This document shows, piece after piece, positions 31,754 through 42,320 of a stretch of 64,000 bases of DNA. The first letter of the stretch is position 1. Every line of letters starts with the position of its first letter. Both the position numbers and the translations under genes were made by a program. The stretch comes from Acinetobacter brisouisimilis. GTDB taxonomy: Bacteria; Pseudomonadota; Gammaproteobacteria; Pseudomonadales; Moraxellaceae. The stretch spans positions 1,123,870 through 1,187,869 of the forward strand of contig NZ_KB851219.1 in assembly GCF_000368265.1 (NCBI RefSeq), read 5' to 3'. Below the pieces are notes generated by a model, which worked only from the letters and a program-made list of their open reading frames with translations, searched no databases and had not been told where the DNA came from.

Positions 31754-32408
31754 CAAACATGTTGAGCTGAGGTGTTTGCTTAATTAGTTTTTGTTTGGGT
31801 ACATGTAAACATTCAAATTCATCTACAGGAAAACCTTCAACAAAATGGGTAATATTTGGACTTTTCCAATTTAACCATGCCTTTAAATGATGATGCGGAA
31901 CAACAATCACTGAACGTTTTACATTTCCAGGCTCATGAAAATCTTTCATCATCGGGTGATCTAAAGCATCCATCGTCAGCATAGTTGCAGAACGAATAAT
32001 TTGCTCTCCGATCTTCACGATTTCATATAAAGCTGCAATAAAGAAAGCCTGCCCATCTTTACGTTTCACACCCCAACGCTGCGGTTTATCATCAATATAT
32101 TTACTTTCATAAAACTCCGTAACAGGAATCACACCAAATTTGCATCTCAAGATTGATGCCTGAAAACTTGGTTTTTGCAGCAGCGTTTCCTGCCGAGCAT
32201 TATAAGTATGCTTGGCAACCGTTACATCTTCCGCCCATTTTGGTACTAAACCAAACATGACGTTACGCCATTCTAACTCTCGCTCTGCCTGAAACAGTAA
32301 AGGACAGTTTCCCATAGGGTAAACTTCATCAGCATACTCAAAATCAATCACAGGTAGCTGTAATTGCTGAAGTTGAGTGAGTGTTAGAGGCTTGAAATTC
32401 GCGCACAT
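31749..32408 (-). CDS. SRAP-domain protein (YedK/HMCES-like), abasic-site crosslinker
   Basis: Protein of 219 aa. After removal of Met, Cys2 is the catalytic residue that crosslinks to abasic sites in single-stranded DNA. Other family motifs are HTYNARQET, VIPVTEFYES, TMLTMDALDHPMMKDFHEPGNVKRSVIV. It shields abasic sites during replication. It has no SOS box that I could confirm in the 130 bp upstream. Confidence 0.9.
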   Translation of the reverse strand: MCANFKPLTLTQLQQLQLPVIDFEYADEVYPMGNCPLLFQAERELEWRNVMFGLVPKWAEDVTVAKHTYNARQETLLQKPSFQASILRCKFGVIPVTEFYESKYIDDKPQRWGVKRKDGQAFFIAALYEIVKIGEQIIRSATMLTMDALDHPMMKDFHEPGNVKRSVIVVPHHHLKAWLNWKSPNITHFVEGFPVDEFECLHVPKQKLIKQTPQLNMFE

Positions 32409-32500
32409 ATTCGAATCAAATTTGACTGTCTCGACTTATTATCAATGAAAAATCATATTTTTTCTAATTCAGACAATCTAAAAGCTATTTCATAGACATA

Positions 32501-32526
32501 AAAAAGCCTCCGAGGAGGCTTTTTTT
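32501..32526 (-). terminator. Intrinsic terminator of glcB
   Basis: GCCTCC (32506-32511) and GGAGGC (32514-32519) with AAAAA and TTTTTT flanks form a strong bidirectional terminator 12 bp past the glcB stop. Confidence 0.9.
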
Positions 32527-32537
32527 AGTTTAGGTAA

Positions 32538-34703
32538 TTAATCACCTGTATAACCTTTCAATTGTAAACGTGCTGCATGCAATAGAGGTTCTGTGTAACC
32601 TGCTGGTTGCTCTGCACCTTTAAAAATCAAATCAGAAGCAGCTTTGAACGCAATATTGTTGTCAAAGTCTGTTGACATGGCTGTATATTCTGGGTCATTG
32701 GCGTTTTGCTCATCAACCACTTTCGCCATGCGGTGTAAAACTTCTTCAACTTGTGCTTGAGTTACGATACCGTGACGCAACCAGTTCGCAACGTGCTGAG
32801 AAGAAATACGTAATGTTGCTCGGTCTTCCATCAGGCCAACATCATTAATATCTGGAACTTTAGAACAACCTACACCAAGGTCAACCCAACGTACCACGTA
32901 ACCCAAGATCCCTTGACAGTTATTTTCAAGTTCTTTGGTAATTTCTTCAGCAGTCCAGTTAGTTTCAGCAGCTAAAGGTGGTGTTAACAAATCATCTAAA
33001 GGCAATGCTGATTCAGACAATAATTCTTGCTGACGCTCAGATACATTGCATTGATGATAATGGATTGCATGAATCACAGCACCAGATGGAGATGGAACCC
33101 ATGCACATGAAGCACCTGCTTGAGGATGTTCAATTTTGGTTTTGTACATGTCAAGTAACAAATCTGGTTTTGGCCACATGCCTTTACCAATCTGAGCTTT
33201 ACCACGTAAACCACATTGTAGACCAATCATCACGTTACGGTTTTCATAAGCTGCAAACCATTTTTGGTTTTTCACTTCAACCTTACGCACCATTGGACCT
33301 GCTTCCATAAAGGTATGGATTTCATCACCCGTACGGTCCATGAAGCCTGTATTAATGAAAATGGTACGATCTTTTGCTGCTGCAATACAGTTTTTCAAGT
33401 TTACAGATGTACGACGTTCTTCATCCATAATACCGACTTTCAAACTCTTCGCTGGCAGACCAATCAATTGTTCTGCGCGTTCGAATAATTCAACCGCGAA
33501 TGCAACTTCTTCAGGGCCGTGCATTTTTGGTTTAACAATATACATTGAACCTTTGCGAGAGTTCTTAACTGTATTTTGTCCCAAAATATCAACCTTAGAC
33601 AATAATGGAGTCACCAAAGCATCCATGATGCCTTCGTAAATTTCTTCACCATCGACCAAGATTGCAGGGTTTGTCATAAGATGACCAACGTTACGCAACA
33701 ACATCAGTGAACGACCATGAACTGTCGTCGTACCACCTACCAAGTTATGATAGCTACGATCTTGATTCAAAGCACGCTTAACTGTTTTGCCTGATTTTTC
33801 AAAAGAATCTTCTAAAGTTCCTTTCATCAAACCAAGCCAGTTACGATAGCCTTCTACTTTTTCTTCAGCATCAACAGCAGCAACTGAATCTTCCAAATCC
33901 TGAATGGTTGTTACAGCCGCTTCAAGCACAATATCTTTCACATGAGCGCTATCTGTTTTACCAATCGGGCTATTGGCATCAATTTGCACAATTGCATGCA
34001 AACCATTTTCTTTCAGTACAATTTCTGTCGGCTGAGCAGGATTACCATTGTAACCAACAAACAATGCTGTTTTTGCAAGTGTAGTTTTTGTGCCGTCTTT
34101 TAGCGTAACAACCAATTGGTTATTTTCAACTGTATACGACACTACATCTGCATGAGAACCTTGAGCTAAAGGGAAAATTTCATTTAAGAAATTTTTAGCA
34201 AATGCTACAACTTTTTCGCCGCGAACTGGGTTATAAGCTTTGGTTTTTTCTGCACCATCAGTTTCAGGAATAACATCGAAACCATAAAGTGCATCATACA
34301 ATGAACCCCAACGCGCATTGGCAGCGTTTAGGCTATAACGTGCGTTACGCACAGGAACAACCAATTGTGGTCCTGCAAGTAGTGCAATTTCTTCATCTAC
34401 ATTTTCAGTTATAATTTGGAAATCTTCTACTTCGGGTAATAAGTAGCCAATTTCAGTCAGAAAAGCCTTGTAAGCTTCTAGTTTAAATGTGTTATTGCGA
34501 TGCCATTCATCAATTTTAGCTTGAAGCTCATCACGCTTAGCTAAAAGCGCTTTGTTCTTTGGGCTAAGATCAACAACAACTTGTTCAAATCCTTTCCAGT
34601 AGCTGTCGCTGTCTAAACCTGAACCAGGTAGAGCTTCATTTTCAATAAAATCGTACAATTCCTTAGCAATTGCAAGTTTGCCTTTTTGAATACGTGCAGT
34701 CAT
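32538..34703 (-). CDS. glcB: Malate synthase G
   Basis: Protein of 721 aa, the usual size of the G isoform. It condenses glyoxylate and acetyl-CoA to malate in the glyoxylate shunt and glycolate use. Motifs seen: [26 protein letters not shown], the catalytic-region [10 protein letters not shown] and [21 protein letters not shown], and [20 protein letters not shown]. It is monocistronic, with a long upstream region and a strong terminator. Confidence 0.97.
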   Translation of the reverse strand: MTARIQKGKLAIAKELYDFIENEALPGSGLDSDSYWKGFEQVVVDLSPKNKALLAKRDELQAKIDEWHRNNTFKLEAYKAFLTEIGYLLPEVEDFQIITENVDEEIALLAGPQLVVPVRNARYSLNAANARWGSLYDALYGFDVIPETDGAEKTKAYNPVRGEKVVAFAKNFLNEIFPLAQGSHADVVSYTVENNQLVVTLKDGTKTTLAKTALFVGYNGNPAQPTEIVLKENGLHAIVQIDANSPIGKTDSAHVKDIVLEAAVTTIQDLEDSVAAVDAEEKVEGYRNWLGLMKGTLEDSFEKSGKTVKRALNQDRSYHNLVGGTTTVHGRSLMLLRNVGHLMTNPAILVDGEEIYEGIMDALVTPLLSKVDILGQNTVKNSRKGSMYIVKPKMHGPEEVAFAVELFERAEQLIGLPAKSLKVGIMDEERRTSVNLKNCIAAAKDRTIFINTGFMDRTGDEIHTFMEAGPMVRKVEVKNQKWFAAYENRNVMIGLQCGLRGKAQIGKGMWPKPDLLLDMYKTKIEHPQAGASCAWVPSPSGAVIHAIHYHQCNVSERQQELLSESALPLDDLLTPPLAAETNWTAEEITKELENNCQGILGYVVRWVDLGVGCSKVPDINDVGLMEDRATLRISSQHVANWLRHGIVTQAQVEEVLHRMAKVVDEQNANDPEYTAMSTDFDNNIAFKAASDLIFKGAEQPAGYTEPLLHAARLQLKGYTGD

Positions 34704-35018
34704 TGTCTTTCCTGATTGTGCTACTTTTTATTACCGAAGTATTCAGTATAAACATTTATACTGGGCTGAATAGCTTTATTAAGTTGCGAAATAGTGAATA
34801 TTTAAAAACCAACACTATCTCACCATATCATTGATATATAAAAATAAAATACAGAAAAAAAGGATGTAAATTATTTTTAAAGGCCCTGTAATTAGACTAA
34901 AGTGCCACTCGTCATCATTGCAGTCAAATTGACTCTAACAAATTTTAACCGATAGCGTCTATGCTTTTATTTTACGCAGATGTAAGAAAATAAAAGCGCC
35001 TTTTCGGCGCTTTTATTT
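34704..35018. other. Intergenic region upstream of glcB with the zapE terminator
   Basis: About 315 bp without a gene. The 3' part (34992-35000 with 35006-35014, AAAAGCGCC/GGCGCTTTT) is a strong terminator with A- and T-tracts on both sides; it ends zapE (stop at 35019). The rest should hold the glcB promoter. Confidence 0.75.
34992..35018 (-). terminator. Intrinsic terminator of zapE
   Basis: A 9-bp stem (34992-35000 with 35006-35014) with a 5-nt loop is followed by a T-rich tract on either strand, directly after the zapE stop codon. Confidence 0.9.
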
Positions 35019-36182
35019 TTATATTTCTTCTTTTTTATCAGATGTTTGCTCTATGTGATGATGCTCAGAATTCAAATAATCATCCGACTGCATTTCAAGC
35101 AACCGTGAGCGTGTCCGCTCAATTTCAAATGCCAGCTTTTCACCTGAGTAAATTTCAATAATACTGTCTTGTGAAGTCAACAATAACTTGACGCCACGGT
35201 CATAAAACTCATCGACCAAATAAATAAAACGTCGTGTTGCATCACTGAGCTGATCAGTTAAATGTGGAATATGGCTGACCAGTACCGTATTGTAAATATT
35301 CGCAATTTCAATAAAATCAGCAGGGCTGCGTGGCTTTAAACACAACTCTTTAAATTCGCACCACAATACATCCTGACTATGACCAAGTGTTTCAATCTGG
35401 CGATGGTTAATCTCAATATTACTTTTGACGATATGTTGTGACTGAGTCAGCGCATGAAAACGCTCATCAATCCATCGGTCTGCTTCAGGTGTAAGTGGAT
35501 GCTTAAACAACTCTGCCTGCTTCAATACCCGCAAACGATAATCCACACCCGCATCAACGTTTAAAACGGCACAGTTTTCTTTGACCATTTCGATGGTTGG
35601 CAGGAAACGATCTCGGTGAATACCATTTTTGTATAAGCCATCTGGTGCAATATTTGACGTTGCAACTAAAGTAATCCCTCGTTGGAACAACTTTTGGAAC
35701 AAATCACTTAAAATCATGGCATCGGTCACATTCGATACAAAAAACTCATCAAAACAAATAATGACCGCATCTTTATAAATCTGATCAGCAACCAAATCCA
35801 AAGGATTACGCTGCCCTGAAAGTTTGTTTAATTCCTTATGCACATATTGCATAAAATGGTGAAAATGCATTCGGGTTTTACGTCGAAATGGAATTGAATC
35901 AAAAAACTGATCCATCAACCAAGTTTTACCACGCCCCACTCCACCCCACATGTACACACCTTGTGGTGTAGTTTGGCGGCGAAAGCGGCGGAACGCTTTT
36001 TTTGAGGCCTTATAACGGTTTAGCAACTCTTGCCAGACTCGCTCCAGCTCATGCACCGCCTGAGCCTGCGCATCATCTGGCATAAACTGCCCTGAAGACA
36101 ATGCTTTCGCATAACGTTCCGCAGGCGATAATGCCGCGGCATGAGTCAGATTTTCAGATTTAGAATTAAACATATGCTTCAA
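35019..36182 (-). CDS. zapE: ZapE-like AFG1-family ATPase
   Basis: Protein of 387 aa. Walker A is in YMWGGVGRGKTWLMDQF (about 77-93), Walker B in VIICFDEFFVSNV, and sensor regions in LVATSNIAPDGLYKNG and TRRFIYLVDEFYDRGVKL. ZapE is a cell-division-associated ATPase in E. coli that acts on Z-ring stability under low oxygen. A second in-frame ATG at 36173 is possible. It is monocistronic. Confidence 0.93.
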   Translation of the reverse strand: MKHMFNSKSENLTHAAALSPAERYAKALSSGQFMPDDAQAQAVHELERVWQELLNRYKASKKAFRRFRRQTTPQGVYMWGGVGRGKTWLMDQFFDSIPFRRKTRMHFHHFMQYVHKELNKLSGQRNPLDLVADQIYKDAVIICFDEFFVSNVTDAMILSDLFQKLFQRGITLVATSNIAPDGLYKNGIHRDRFLPTIEMVKENCAVLNVDAGVDYRLRVLKQAELFKHPLTPEADRWIDERFHALTQSQHIVKSNIEINHRQIETLGHSQDVLWCEFKELCLKPRSPADFIEIANIYNTVLVSHIPHLTDQLSDATRRFIYLVDEFYDRGVKLLLTSQDSIIEIYSGEKLAFEIERTRSRLLEMQSDDYLNSEHHHIEQTSDKKEEI

Positions 36183-36400
36183 TATTTCGTGTCAATAAAC
36201 AACGTTATGCGAATTTGGCTGTGATTTTTATGTCTTAGGCAATAAGCCTAATCATAAATACAATCATTTTAAACATTCATTCCCTTGCACCATAAAAATC
36301 TGAATAAATTATATATTCATCCATATGATTTGCAGCACAATTCCACCGTATTATTTTATAAAGCAAAGCCTGATTTCAAGTTTTTTTACCTTGAAATTGC

Positions 36401-36432
36401 AAAAGGCGGCAAAATTGCACGCCTTTTTTAAC
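36401..36432. terminator. Hairpins downstream of pyrF
   Basis: AAAAGGCG (36401-36408) and CGCCTTTT (36420-36427) form a stem with T- or A-tracts on both sides, 29 bp past the pyrF stop. A second 8-bp hairpin (36373-36380 with 36390-36397, ATTTCAAG/CTTGAAAT) lies beyond it. Confidence 0.65.
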
Positions 36433-36455
36433 ATTAAATGAGTATTTAAAGTAAA

Positions 36456-37136
36456 TTATATTGTTGCCAAAATATCTCGCAACACTTGCTGAGGGTGTTG
36501 TGCTTGAGTAATTGGTCGACCAATAACCAGATGTGTAGAGCCATCCTGCATTGCCTGCGCAGGCGTCACAATACGTTTTTGATCATCTGCATTTGAACCT
36601 GCTGGGCGAATGCCTGGAGTCACGAGAGCAAATTCGCTCCCCAAATCCTGACGTAAAATTTTGGCTTCCTGCGCAGAACACACAACACCATCCAAGCCAC
36701 AATCATAGGTCAATTTTGCTAAACGGCGAACCTGATCAACTGGCTCAACATCCAAACCAATATCACGTAAATCTTCACGCCCCATAGACGTTAATACGGT
36801 AACCGCAATCAATTGGGTTGAATAATTTCCAGCTTTTAGTCGCTCAACACAAGTTTCCATCATTTTGCGACCACCAGAAGCATGGACATTCACCATCCAG
36901 ACGCCCAAATCTGCAGCGGCACACACTGCCTGTGCAGTTGTATTTGGAATGTCATGAAATTTCAAATCCAAAAAGACTTCAAATCCAAGATGATGTAAAG
37001 CTTTTACAATCTGCGGACCTTCATGAGTAAATAGTTCCTTACCTACTTTCACTCGGCAAAGTTCAGGGTCAAGCTGTTCAGCAATAGTTAACGCTTGGGC
37101 TTGGCTTTTCGCATCTAAGGCAACAATAATACTCAA
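36456..37136 (-). CDS. pyrF: Orotidine 5'-phosphate decarboxylase
   Basis: About 226 aa from a TTG at 37136, giving the usual start (M)SIIVALDAK; an ATG at 37154 adds six residues. The catalytic Asp-Lys-Asp-Lys array is seen in [12 protein letters not shown], and [18 protein letters not shown] and HLVIGRPIT form the phosphate site. It makes UMP, the last step of pyrimidine synthesis. It follows lapA closely on the same strand. Confidence 0.95.
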   Translation of the reverse strand: MSIIVALDAKSQAQALTIAEQLDPELCRVKVGKELFTHEGPQIVKALHHLGFEVFLDLKFHDIPNTTAQAVCAAADLGVWMVNVHASGGRKMMETCVERLKAGNYSTQLIAVTVLTSMGREDLRDIGLDVEPVDQVRRLAKLTYDCGLDGVVCSAQEAKILRQDLGSEFALVTPGIRPAGSNADDQKRIVTPAQAMQDGSTHLVIGRPITQAQHPQQVLRDILATI

Positions 37137-37166
37137 GAGATTAATTCCAACCAAAAATAAAGCCCA

Positions 37167-37526
37167 TTATAATGGGCTTTTATCTTCTGGGCTAATATCC
37201 AAAACAGTTTTTTCTTGCCTACTGTGAGTAATTGCTTCTGTAGCAGCCAGTTGCGCGCTTTGAATCTGCTCTTTACGTAAATGATCAATATCTTTACGTA
37301 AGCGCTGGATTTCCCAACGACTTTGAAACACACGAAAAACCTGTACGCCTAACAACAACCCCAGCACCACACCTAAAGCCAACGTTAATAATAACATTAA
37401 GCCTGAACGCATAGCAGGAACCTGAGTAAATAGTAGATCTACACTTAACTCAGTACCATTTTGTAAAACCAAAGCCAATGAATAGCCAAACAATATAATC
37501 AATACAAGAATAAGGATAAAGCGCAT
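37167..37526 (-). CDS. lapA: LapA-domain (DUF1049) membrane protein
   Basis: Protein of 119 aa with two membrane segments (about 1-20 and 42-65) and a cytoplasmic coiled coil (QSRWEIQRLRKDIDHLRKEQIQSAQ). In E. coli LapA works with LapB in control of lipopolysaccharide synthesis through LpxC turnover. It sits between ihfB and pyrF, as in other gammaproteobacteria. No lapB is adjacent here. Confidence 0.88.
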   Translation of the reverse strand: MRFILILVLIILFGYSLALVLQNGTELSVDLLFTQVPAMRSGLMLLLTLALGVVLGLLLGVQVFRVFQSRWEIQRLRKDIDHLRKEQIQSAQLAATEAITHSRQEKTVLDISPEDKSPL

Positions 37527-37560
37527 AAGGCCTACCTCCTACATCAGCGTGCTGTTTTAG

Positions 37561-37869
37561 TTATTTTTCACTTCCAGCTTCATTGACAGCATCACGCAAT
37601 GCTTTACCCGGTTTAAAATGAGGAACCGCCTTTGCTGCAACCTCAACAGATTTACCTGTTTTAGGGTTACGTCCTACACGTGGTTCACGGTGATGTAGCG
37701 CAAAGCTTCCAAAGCCGCGGATTTCAATACGATTGTCCGATGACAACGCCTCAATCATTTGATCAATCATAATCTTGACAGCTTCCTCAACAAGAGGCTC
37801 AGCCAAATGCGGATTTTTCAAAGAAATACGTTGTATTAAATCAGATTTATTAAGTGCTTCTGTAGTCAT
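37561..37869 (-). CDS. ihfB: Integration host factor beta subunit
   Basis: Protein of 102 aa of the HU/IHF fold: KSDLIQRISLKNPHLAE at the N-terminus, then IEIRGFGSFALHHREPRVGRNPKTGKSVEVAAKAVPHFKPGKALRD with the DNA-intercalating Pro in RNPKTG. IHF bends DNA in transcription, replication and CRISPR adaptation; the leader in this window has a matching site. It lies downstream of rpsA, the usual place. Confidence 0.96.
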   Translation of the reverse strand: MTTEALNKSDLIQRISLKNPHLAEPLVEEAVKIMIDQMIEALSSDNRIEIRGFGSFALHHREPRVGRNPKTGKSVEVAAKAVPHFKPGKALRDAVNEAGSEK

Positions 37870-37930
37870 CTATGACCTCATTGGTTTATATCGATTTATC
37901 AGTCAATTGATAATAACCCGTTTAAATACA

Positions 37931-37968
37931 AAACGGTAGCGCAGTATACCAATACTACGCTACCGTTT
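37931..37968 (-). terminator. Long hairpin terminator between rpsA and ihfB
   Basis: Arms 37931-37941 and 37958-37968 (11 bp) continue into an inner 5-bp stem (37943-37947 with 37952-37956). On the minus strand the joining position is a G-U pair, giving 17 continuous pairs with a 4-nt loop, followed by a T-rich tract. It probably lowers read-through from rpsA into ihfB. Confidence 0.8.
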
Positions 37969-38026
37969 ACAGTAATTAAATAAAAAGTATCAATTAGTTA
38001 CACTAATTTTCAACCTTTTTACGTTA

Positions 38027-39703
38027 TTACTTCATTTGAGCTTTAATCAAATCACCAATAGTCTTAGGACCATTGTCTTGACCAGTAGCAGTTACTTGAC
38101 GTAAGTTAGCAACAGCTTCTTTCTCTTCAGCTTCATCTTTTGCTTTAATAGACAAGTTGATAGAGCGAGATTTACGATCAACATTGATGATTTTAGCTTC
38201 AACTTCTTGACCAACTTCTAAGAACTTAGTCGCATCTTCAACGCGATCACGGTTGATTTCAGATGCTTTAAGAGTTGCTTCAACTTCGTCAGCTAACTTA
38301 ATAGTAGCGCCACGAGCATCAACTGCAGTTACAGTACCTTTAACAAGCGCACCGCGTTCGTTAGTAGCCAAGAAGTCGTTGAATGGATCGCTATTCAATT
38401 GTTTGATACCAAGGCTAATACGGTTGCCTTCAGCATCTACAGATAGGATAACTGCTTCAACAGTATCACCTTTTTTGTAACGACGGATTGCTTCTTCGCC
38501 TTGTTCATTCCAAGAAATGTCAGACAAGTGAACTAGACCATCGATACCGCCAGGTAAACCGATGAAGATACCGAAATCAGTGATTGACTTGATCGTACCT
38601 GAAACTTTTTCACCTTTGTCATGGTTCTTAGCAAACTCTTCCCATGGGTTAGCACGAGTTTGTTTGATACCAAGAGAAATACGACGACGTTCTTCGTCTA
38701 CTTCAAGAACCATTACATCAACTTCATCACCGATCTGAACAACTTTAGATGGGTGGATGTTTTTGTTAGTGTGATCCATTTCAGAAACGTGTACTAAACC
38801 TTCAACGCCTTCAGCGATTTCAGCGAAGCAACCGTAGTCAGTAAGGTTAGTTACGCGCGCTTTAACGATAGAACCTTTAGGATAACGGCTCATGATCGCT
38901 AACCATGGATCTTCACCAAGTTGTTTAAGACCTAGTGAAACACGGTTACGCTCGCGGTCAAATTTAAGTACTTTAACAGTAACTTCTTGACCCACTTCAA
39001 CCACTTCTGAAGGGTGTTTGATGCGTTTCCAAGCCATATCTGTGATATGAAGAAGACCATCAATACCGCCAAGATCAACGAATGCGCCGTAATCAGTAAG
39101 GTTCTTAATTGTACCTGTAACTGTTTGACCTTCTTCAAGCTGAGCAAGAAGAGCTTCACGGTCAGCTGAAGATTCAGCTTCCATAACAGCACGACGAGAT
39201 ACAACAACGTTGTTACGTTTAGCATCAAGTTTGATAACTTTGAACTCTAACTCTTTACCTTCAAGGTGAGTTGTATCACGGATAGGACGAGTGTCTACCA
39301 AAGAACCTGGCAAGAACGCACGAACTGGACCGATGTCAACAGTGAAACCGCCTTTAACTTTACCAGAGATAACACCAGTAACGATTTCGCCATCTTCAAA
39401 GATTTTTTCAAGTTTAGTCCAAGTTTCAGCACGTTTTGCTTTTTCACGTGACAAAACTGTTTGACCCATGCCGTTGTCAAGCGCTTCAACAACAACATCA
39501 ACAGTATCACCAACTTGAACTTCAAGTTCACGTTGGTCATTTAAGAATTCTGCACGGTCAACAACGCCTTCAGATTTAAGGCCAGTGTCAACAGTTACCC
39601 AGTCGTCATCGATGCTTACTACAACACCTTGGATGACTGCACCCTTTTCAACGTTTAGATTTAATTCGCTTTCTTCAAAGAGGGCTGCAAAAGATTCGGT
39701 CAT
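38027..39703 (-). CDS. rpsA: 30S ribosomal protein S1
   Basis: Protein of 558 aa with six S1 RNA-binding repeats (for example [43 protein letters not shown] and [21 protein letters not shown]). It brings mRNA to the 30S subunit and unfolds its 5' region. The gene order cmk-rpsA-ihfB is conserved. Strong codon bias fits a very abundant protein. Confidence 0.98.
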   Translation of the reverse strand: MTESFAALFEESELNLNVEKGAVIQGVVVSIDDDWVTVDTGLKSEGVVDRAEFLNDQRELEVQVGDTVDVVVEALDNGMGQTVLSREKAKRAETWTKLEKIFEDGEIVTGVISGKVKGGFTVDIGPVRAFLPGSLVDTRPIRDTTHLEGKELEFKVIKLDAKRNNVVVSRRAVMEAESSADREALLAQLEEGQTVTGTIKNLTDYGAFVDLGGIDGLLHITDMAWKRIKHPSEVVEVGQEVTVKVLKFDRERNRVSLGLKQLGEDPWLAIMSRYPKGSIVKARVTNLTDYGCFAEIAEGVEGLVHVSEMDHTNKNIHPSKVVQIGDEVDVMVLEVDEERRRISLGIKQTRANPWEEFAKNHDKGEKVSGTIKSITDFGIFIGLPGGIDGLVHLSDISWNEQGEEAIRRYKKGDTVEAVILSVDAEGNRISLGIKQLNSDPFNDFLATNERGALVKGTVTAVDARGATIKLADEVEATLKASEINRDRVEDATKFLEVGQEVEAKIINVDRKSRSINLSIKAKDEAEEKEAVANLRQVTATGQDNGPKTIGDLIKAQMK

Positions 39704-39798
39704 GTTATACCTGATAAATTCAACAGTCTTGGATCAGTCAAGGCTGGTTTAGTTACGCTGACATATCATCCATAAATCTGATCAAGTGATGTGTCAAG

Positions 39799-40491
39799 CT
39801 AATAAAATGCTTTTGCTAATTGCACATCGATATAATTAACCATTTGTGCAAAGACTTCATCGATTGTTAACAATGAGCTATCAATCACCAAAGCATCTAC
39901 AGCCGGCTTAAGTGGAGCGACTTTGCGCTCCATATCTCGTTTATCGCGTGCTTGTATATTAGCTAAAATGTCATCTATTTTAGCATCCTCACCCATGCTC
40001 TGCAACTGTTTTACGCGACGCTCGGCTCTTGACTCTGCTGATGCTGTTAGATAAATTTTTGCCTGTGCTTCAGGGAATACAACTGTTCCCATATCACGGC
40101 CATCTGCGATTAAACCAGGCAACTGAGCAAAATCTCTCTGGCGTTGTAACAACGCATCACGTAATTCAGGAATTACGGCAACTCGAGATGCAAATGCACC
40201 CACCTCTTCGGTACGAATAACCTGTGATACGTCTTCATGATCTAACAAAACCCGAATACCTTGCTCTGTTGCTACAAATTCAATCTGTAGATTACGAGCA
40301 ATCTCAACACACTCAGTTAAATTATCTTGCAAAACTTCAAGTAATTTTCTTTTTTCCAATGACAAGCCAAGCAACCGATATAGCGCCCCAGAATCCAACA
40401 GGTGATAATGATAGTGTTGCGCGATTTTGGTTGCCAAAGTTCCTTTACCAGAACCACTTGGCCCATCAATCGTAATTACATGAATATTCAT
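39799..40491 (-). CDS. cmk: Cytidylate kinase
   Basis: Protein of 230 aa. Walker [16 protein letters not shown] at about 10-24, [24 protein letters not shown] and RAERRVKQL (lid) identify bacterial CMP kinase. It phosphorylates CMP and dCMP. It lies 95 bp upstream of rpsA and is probably partly co-transcribed with it. Confidence 0.97.
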   Translation of the reverse strand: MNIHVITIDGPSGSGKGTLATKIAQHYHYHLLDSGALYRLLGLSLEKRKLLEVLQDNLTECVEIARNLQIEFVATEQGIRVLLDHEDVSQVIRTEEVGAFASRVAVIPELRDALLQRQRDFAQLPGLIADGRDMGTVVFPEAQAKIYLTASAESRAERRVKQLQSMGEDAKIDDILANIQARDKRDMERKVAPLKPAVDALVIDSSLLTIDEVFAQMVNYIDVQLAKAFY

Positions 40492-40744
40492 AAATCATCC
40501 AAATATAAATTTAATATTTAGGTTTAGTTAAGCTAGCTAGTCTGCATTTTGCATGCAATAAATTCAATCATCTTTTCTTATTTTAAAAAGAAACGTCATA
40601 CATTTTATTATTAGGCTTCTTTTATCATGATTTGCAGCTATTTTGAGTTTATTATTCGCAGAAAATAATACCTAAAAACATCTATTATCCGCTAATCAGC
40701 GGTCTAGCCAGAGCATTTCTGGCTAGACCTTTGAATTGAATATT
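40492..40744. other. Intergenic region with a 12-bp hairpin
   Basis: About 250 bp. GGTCTAGCCAGA (40701-40712) and TCTGGCTAGACC (40718-40729) pair perfectly, 16 bp after the stop of the binding-protein gene. No clear U-tract follows on the minus strand. The remainder should carry the cmk promoter. Confidence 0.6.
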
Positions 40745-41638
40745 TTAATTACCTGCGTCTGTTGGGCGCATTCTTAAAACTTTATTCGCTTTATTTAATT
40801 CCATATTTAAAGCGATATTGCGAGGTGGGATTGGAGATAAAAACCATTTTTTATAGAGTTGATCCATTTTTCCTGAACGCCACAGCCCCACAATCACCTT
40901 ATCTGCTATAGCTTTCATTTTCACATCATGATTTGGCAACATGATCGCATATGGGTCAACTGATAATGCCGTACCTACAATTTTATAGTCGCGTGGATGC
41001 CCTGAAGTTGCAATTAAACCCGCAAGGGTTGAATCAGCACCAACAAAAGCATCTGCTTTGCCTGCTGCAAGCAATGCAAATGACTCGCCATGATCACGAC
41101 CATAAATTTTATGAATCGTTAAATCGTGACCGCGAACGGTTCTATTTAGGTATTTGTCAGCAATCACACCTGCAGTTGTTACTACAGTCTTATTATCTAA
41201 ATCATCAAACTCTCTCACATGTGAAGTGCTTTTCACAGCCATGCGAATTTCAGCCATATAATAGTTCGTTGAAAATTTAACTTCACGATCGCGAATCACT
41301 GAATGGGTTGATGTTCCACACTCCATGTCAATTTGCCCAGATCTTAGCATTGGAATACGTTCAGTTGGAGAAACTGCTTTATACACCACATGTAAATTTG
41401 GCATGTGTAATTCTTTTTTAATTTCTGATGCAACATCATTACAAATATCAATTGCATAACCTACTGGGTGTCCATTGACCACATAAGAAATGGGCTGTGA
41501 GGATACACGGTGCCCAATAACCAACGTACCTGTTTTTTGAATTTTGGCCAATGTATCCACTGCAAAAGCAGATGTAGCTGACATAGATAATGCACAAACC
41601 ATGCTAGATGCACAAATTTTTCTAAGACCTGATTTCAT
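40745..41638 (-). CDS. gltI: Glutamate/aspartate-type ABC transporter binding protein
   Basis: Protein of 297 aa with a signal peptide (about 1-26, ending AFA-VD) and a family 3 solute-binding fold: GTLVIGHRVSSQPISYV, GYAIDICNDVASEI, MECGTSTHSVIRDREVKFSTNYY. It most resembles GltI/YbeJ, the periplasmic glutamate/aspartate receptor. No permease or ATPase genes are adjacent, so it must use components coded elsewhere or act as an orphan receptor. The symbol rests on resemblance. Confidence 0.82.
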   Translation of the reverse strand: MKSGLRKICASSMVCALSMSATSAFAVDTLAKIQKTGTLVIGHRVSSQPISYVVNGHPVGYAIDICNDVASEIKKELHMPNLHVVYKAVSPTERIPMLRSGQIDMECGTSTHSVIRDREVKFSTNYYMAEIRMAVKSTSHVREFDDLDNKTVVTTAGVIADKYLNRTVRGHDLTIHKIYGRDHGESFALLAAGKADAFVGADSTLAGLIATSGHPRDYKIVGTALSVDPYAIMLPNHDVKMKAIADKVIVGLWRSGKMDQLYKKWFLSPIPPRNIALNMELNKANKVLRMRPTDAGN

Positions 41639-41816
41639 ACTTTCCCTTTATGATCATATCAATATTTATTGTTTTCCCAATATTATTGATATTCACATCT
41701 CAATATAATTTATGAACGCACAAATATAGGTCATTTTATATAAATTATCAGTAAAACAATAAATTACATGATCAAAATTAGAACATAAAAAATATTTTAA
41801 ATCTAAATAATACGTT

Positions 41817-42320
41817 TTATTGTTTTTTTTCAGCTCTACGCTTTTTAAAAAAAGCACTTAATAGTGCACTTGCTTCTTGCTGTAAACAACCATCTTGATA
41901 CTCAAAAACATGATTATAGTAGCCATTATTTTTTAATAGTTGACGCGCACTCAACAAAGAACCTGCTTTAGGCTCATACGTTGCAAAAATAACTTTATGA
42001 ATACGGGCATGAATCAATGCACCAACACACATCGTACAGGGCTCTAAAGTTACATAAAGCACAGCATCGTCAGGAAGGCGGTAATTTTGAATACGGGCAC
42101 AAGCATCACGTAATGCAACGATTTCGGCATGCGCTGTAGGATCTTGCAAAGTAATTGGCGCATTATAACCTACGCCAATGACTTGATTTTGACTGACAAT
42201 CACAGCACCGACAGGGATTTCACCCTGAATTTCTGCAAAGCTTGCCTGCTCTAGTGCCAACCGCATCCATTTTTCATCATCAGAAGAAAAATGGTGCTGA
42301 GTCAATACATTAAATGACAT
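41817..42320 (-). CDS. tadA: tRNA-specific adenosine deaminase
   Basis: Protein of 167 aa. The zinc site is HAEIVALRDAC (catalytic His-Ala-Glu) and LEPCTMCVGALIHARI (PCxxC). It converts adenosine-34 of tRNA-Arg(ACG) to inosine and is essential in most bacteria. Its start overlaps the end of the HIBCH-like gene by 11 bp, suggesting one transcript. Confidence 0.95.
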   Translation of the reverse strand: MSFNVLTQHHFSSDDEKWMRLALEQASFAEIQGEIPVGAVIVSQNQVIGVGYNAPITLQDPTAHAEIVALRDACARIQNYRLPDDAVLYVTLEPCTMCVGALIHARIHKVIFATYEPKAGSLLSARQLLKNNGYYNHVFEYQDGCLQQEASALLSAFFKKRRAEKKQ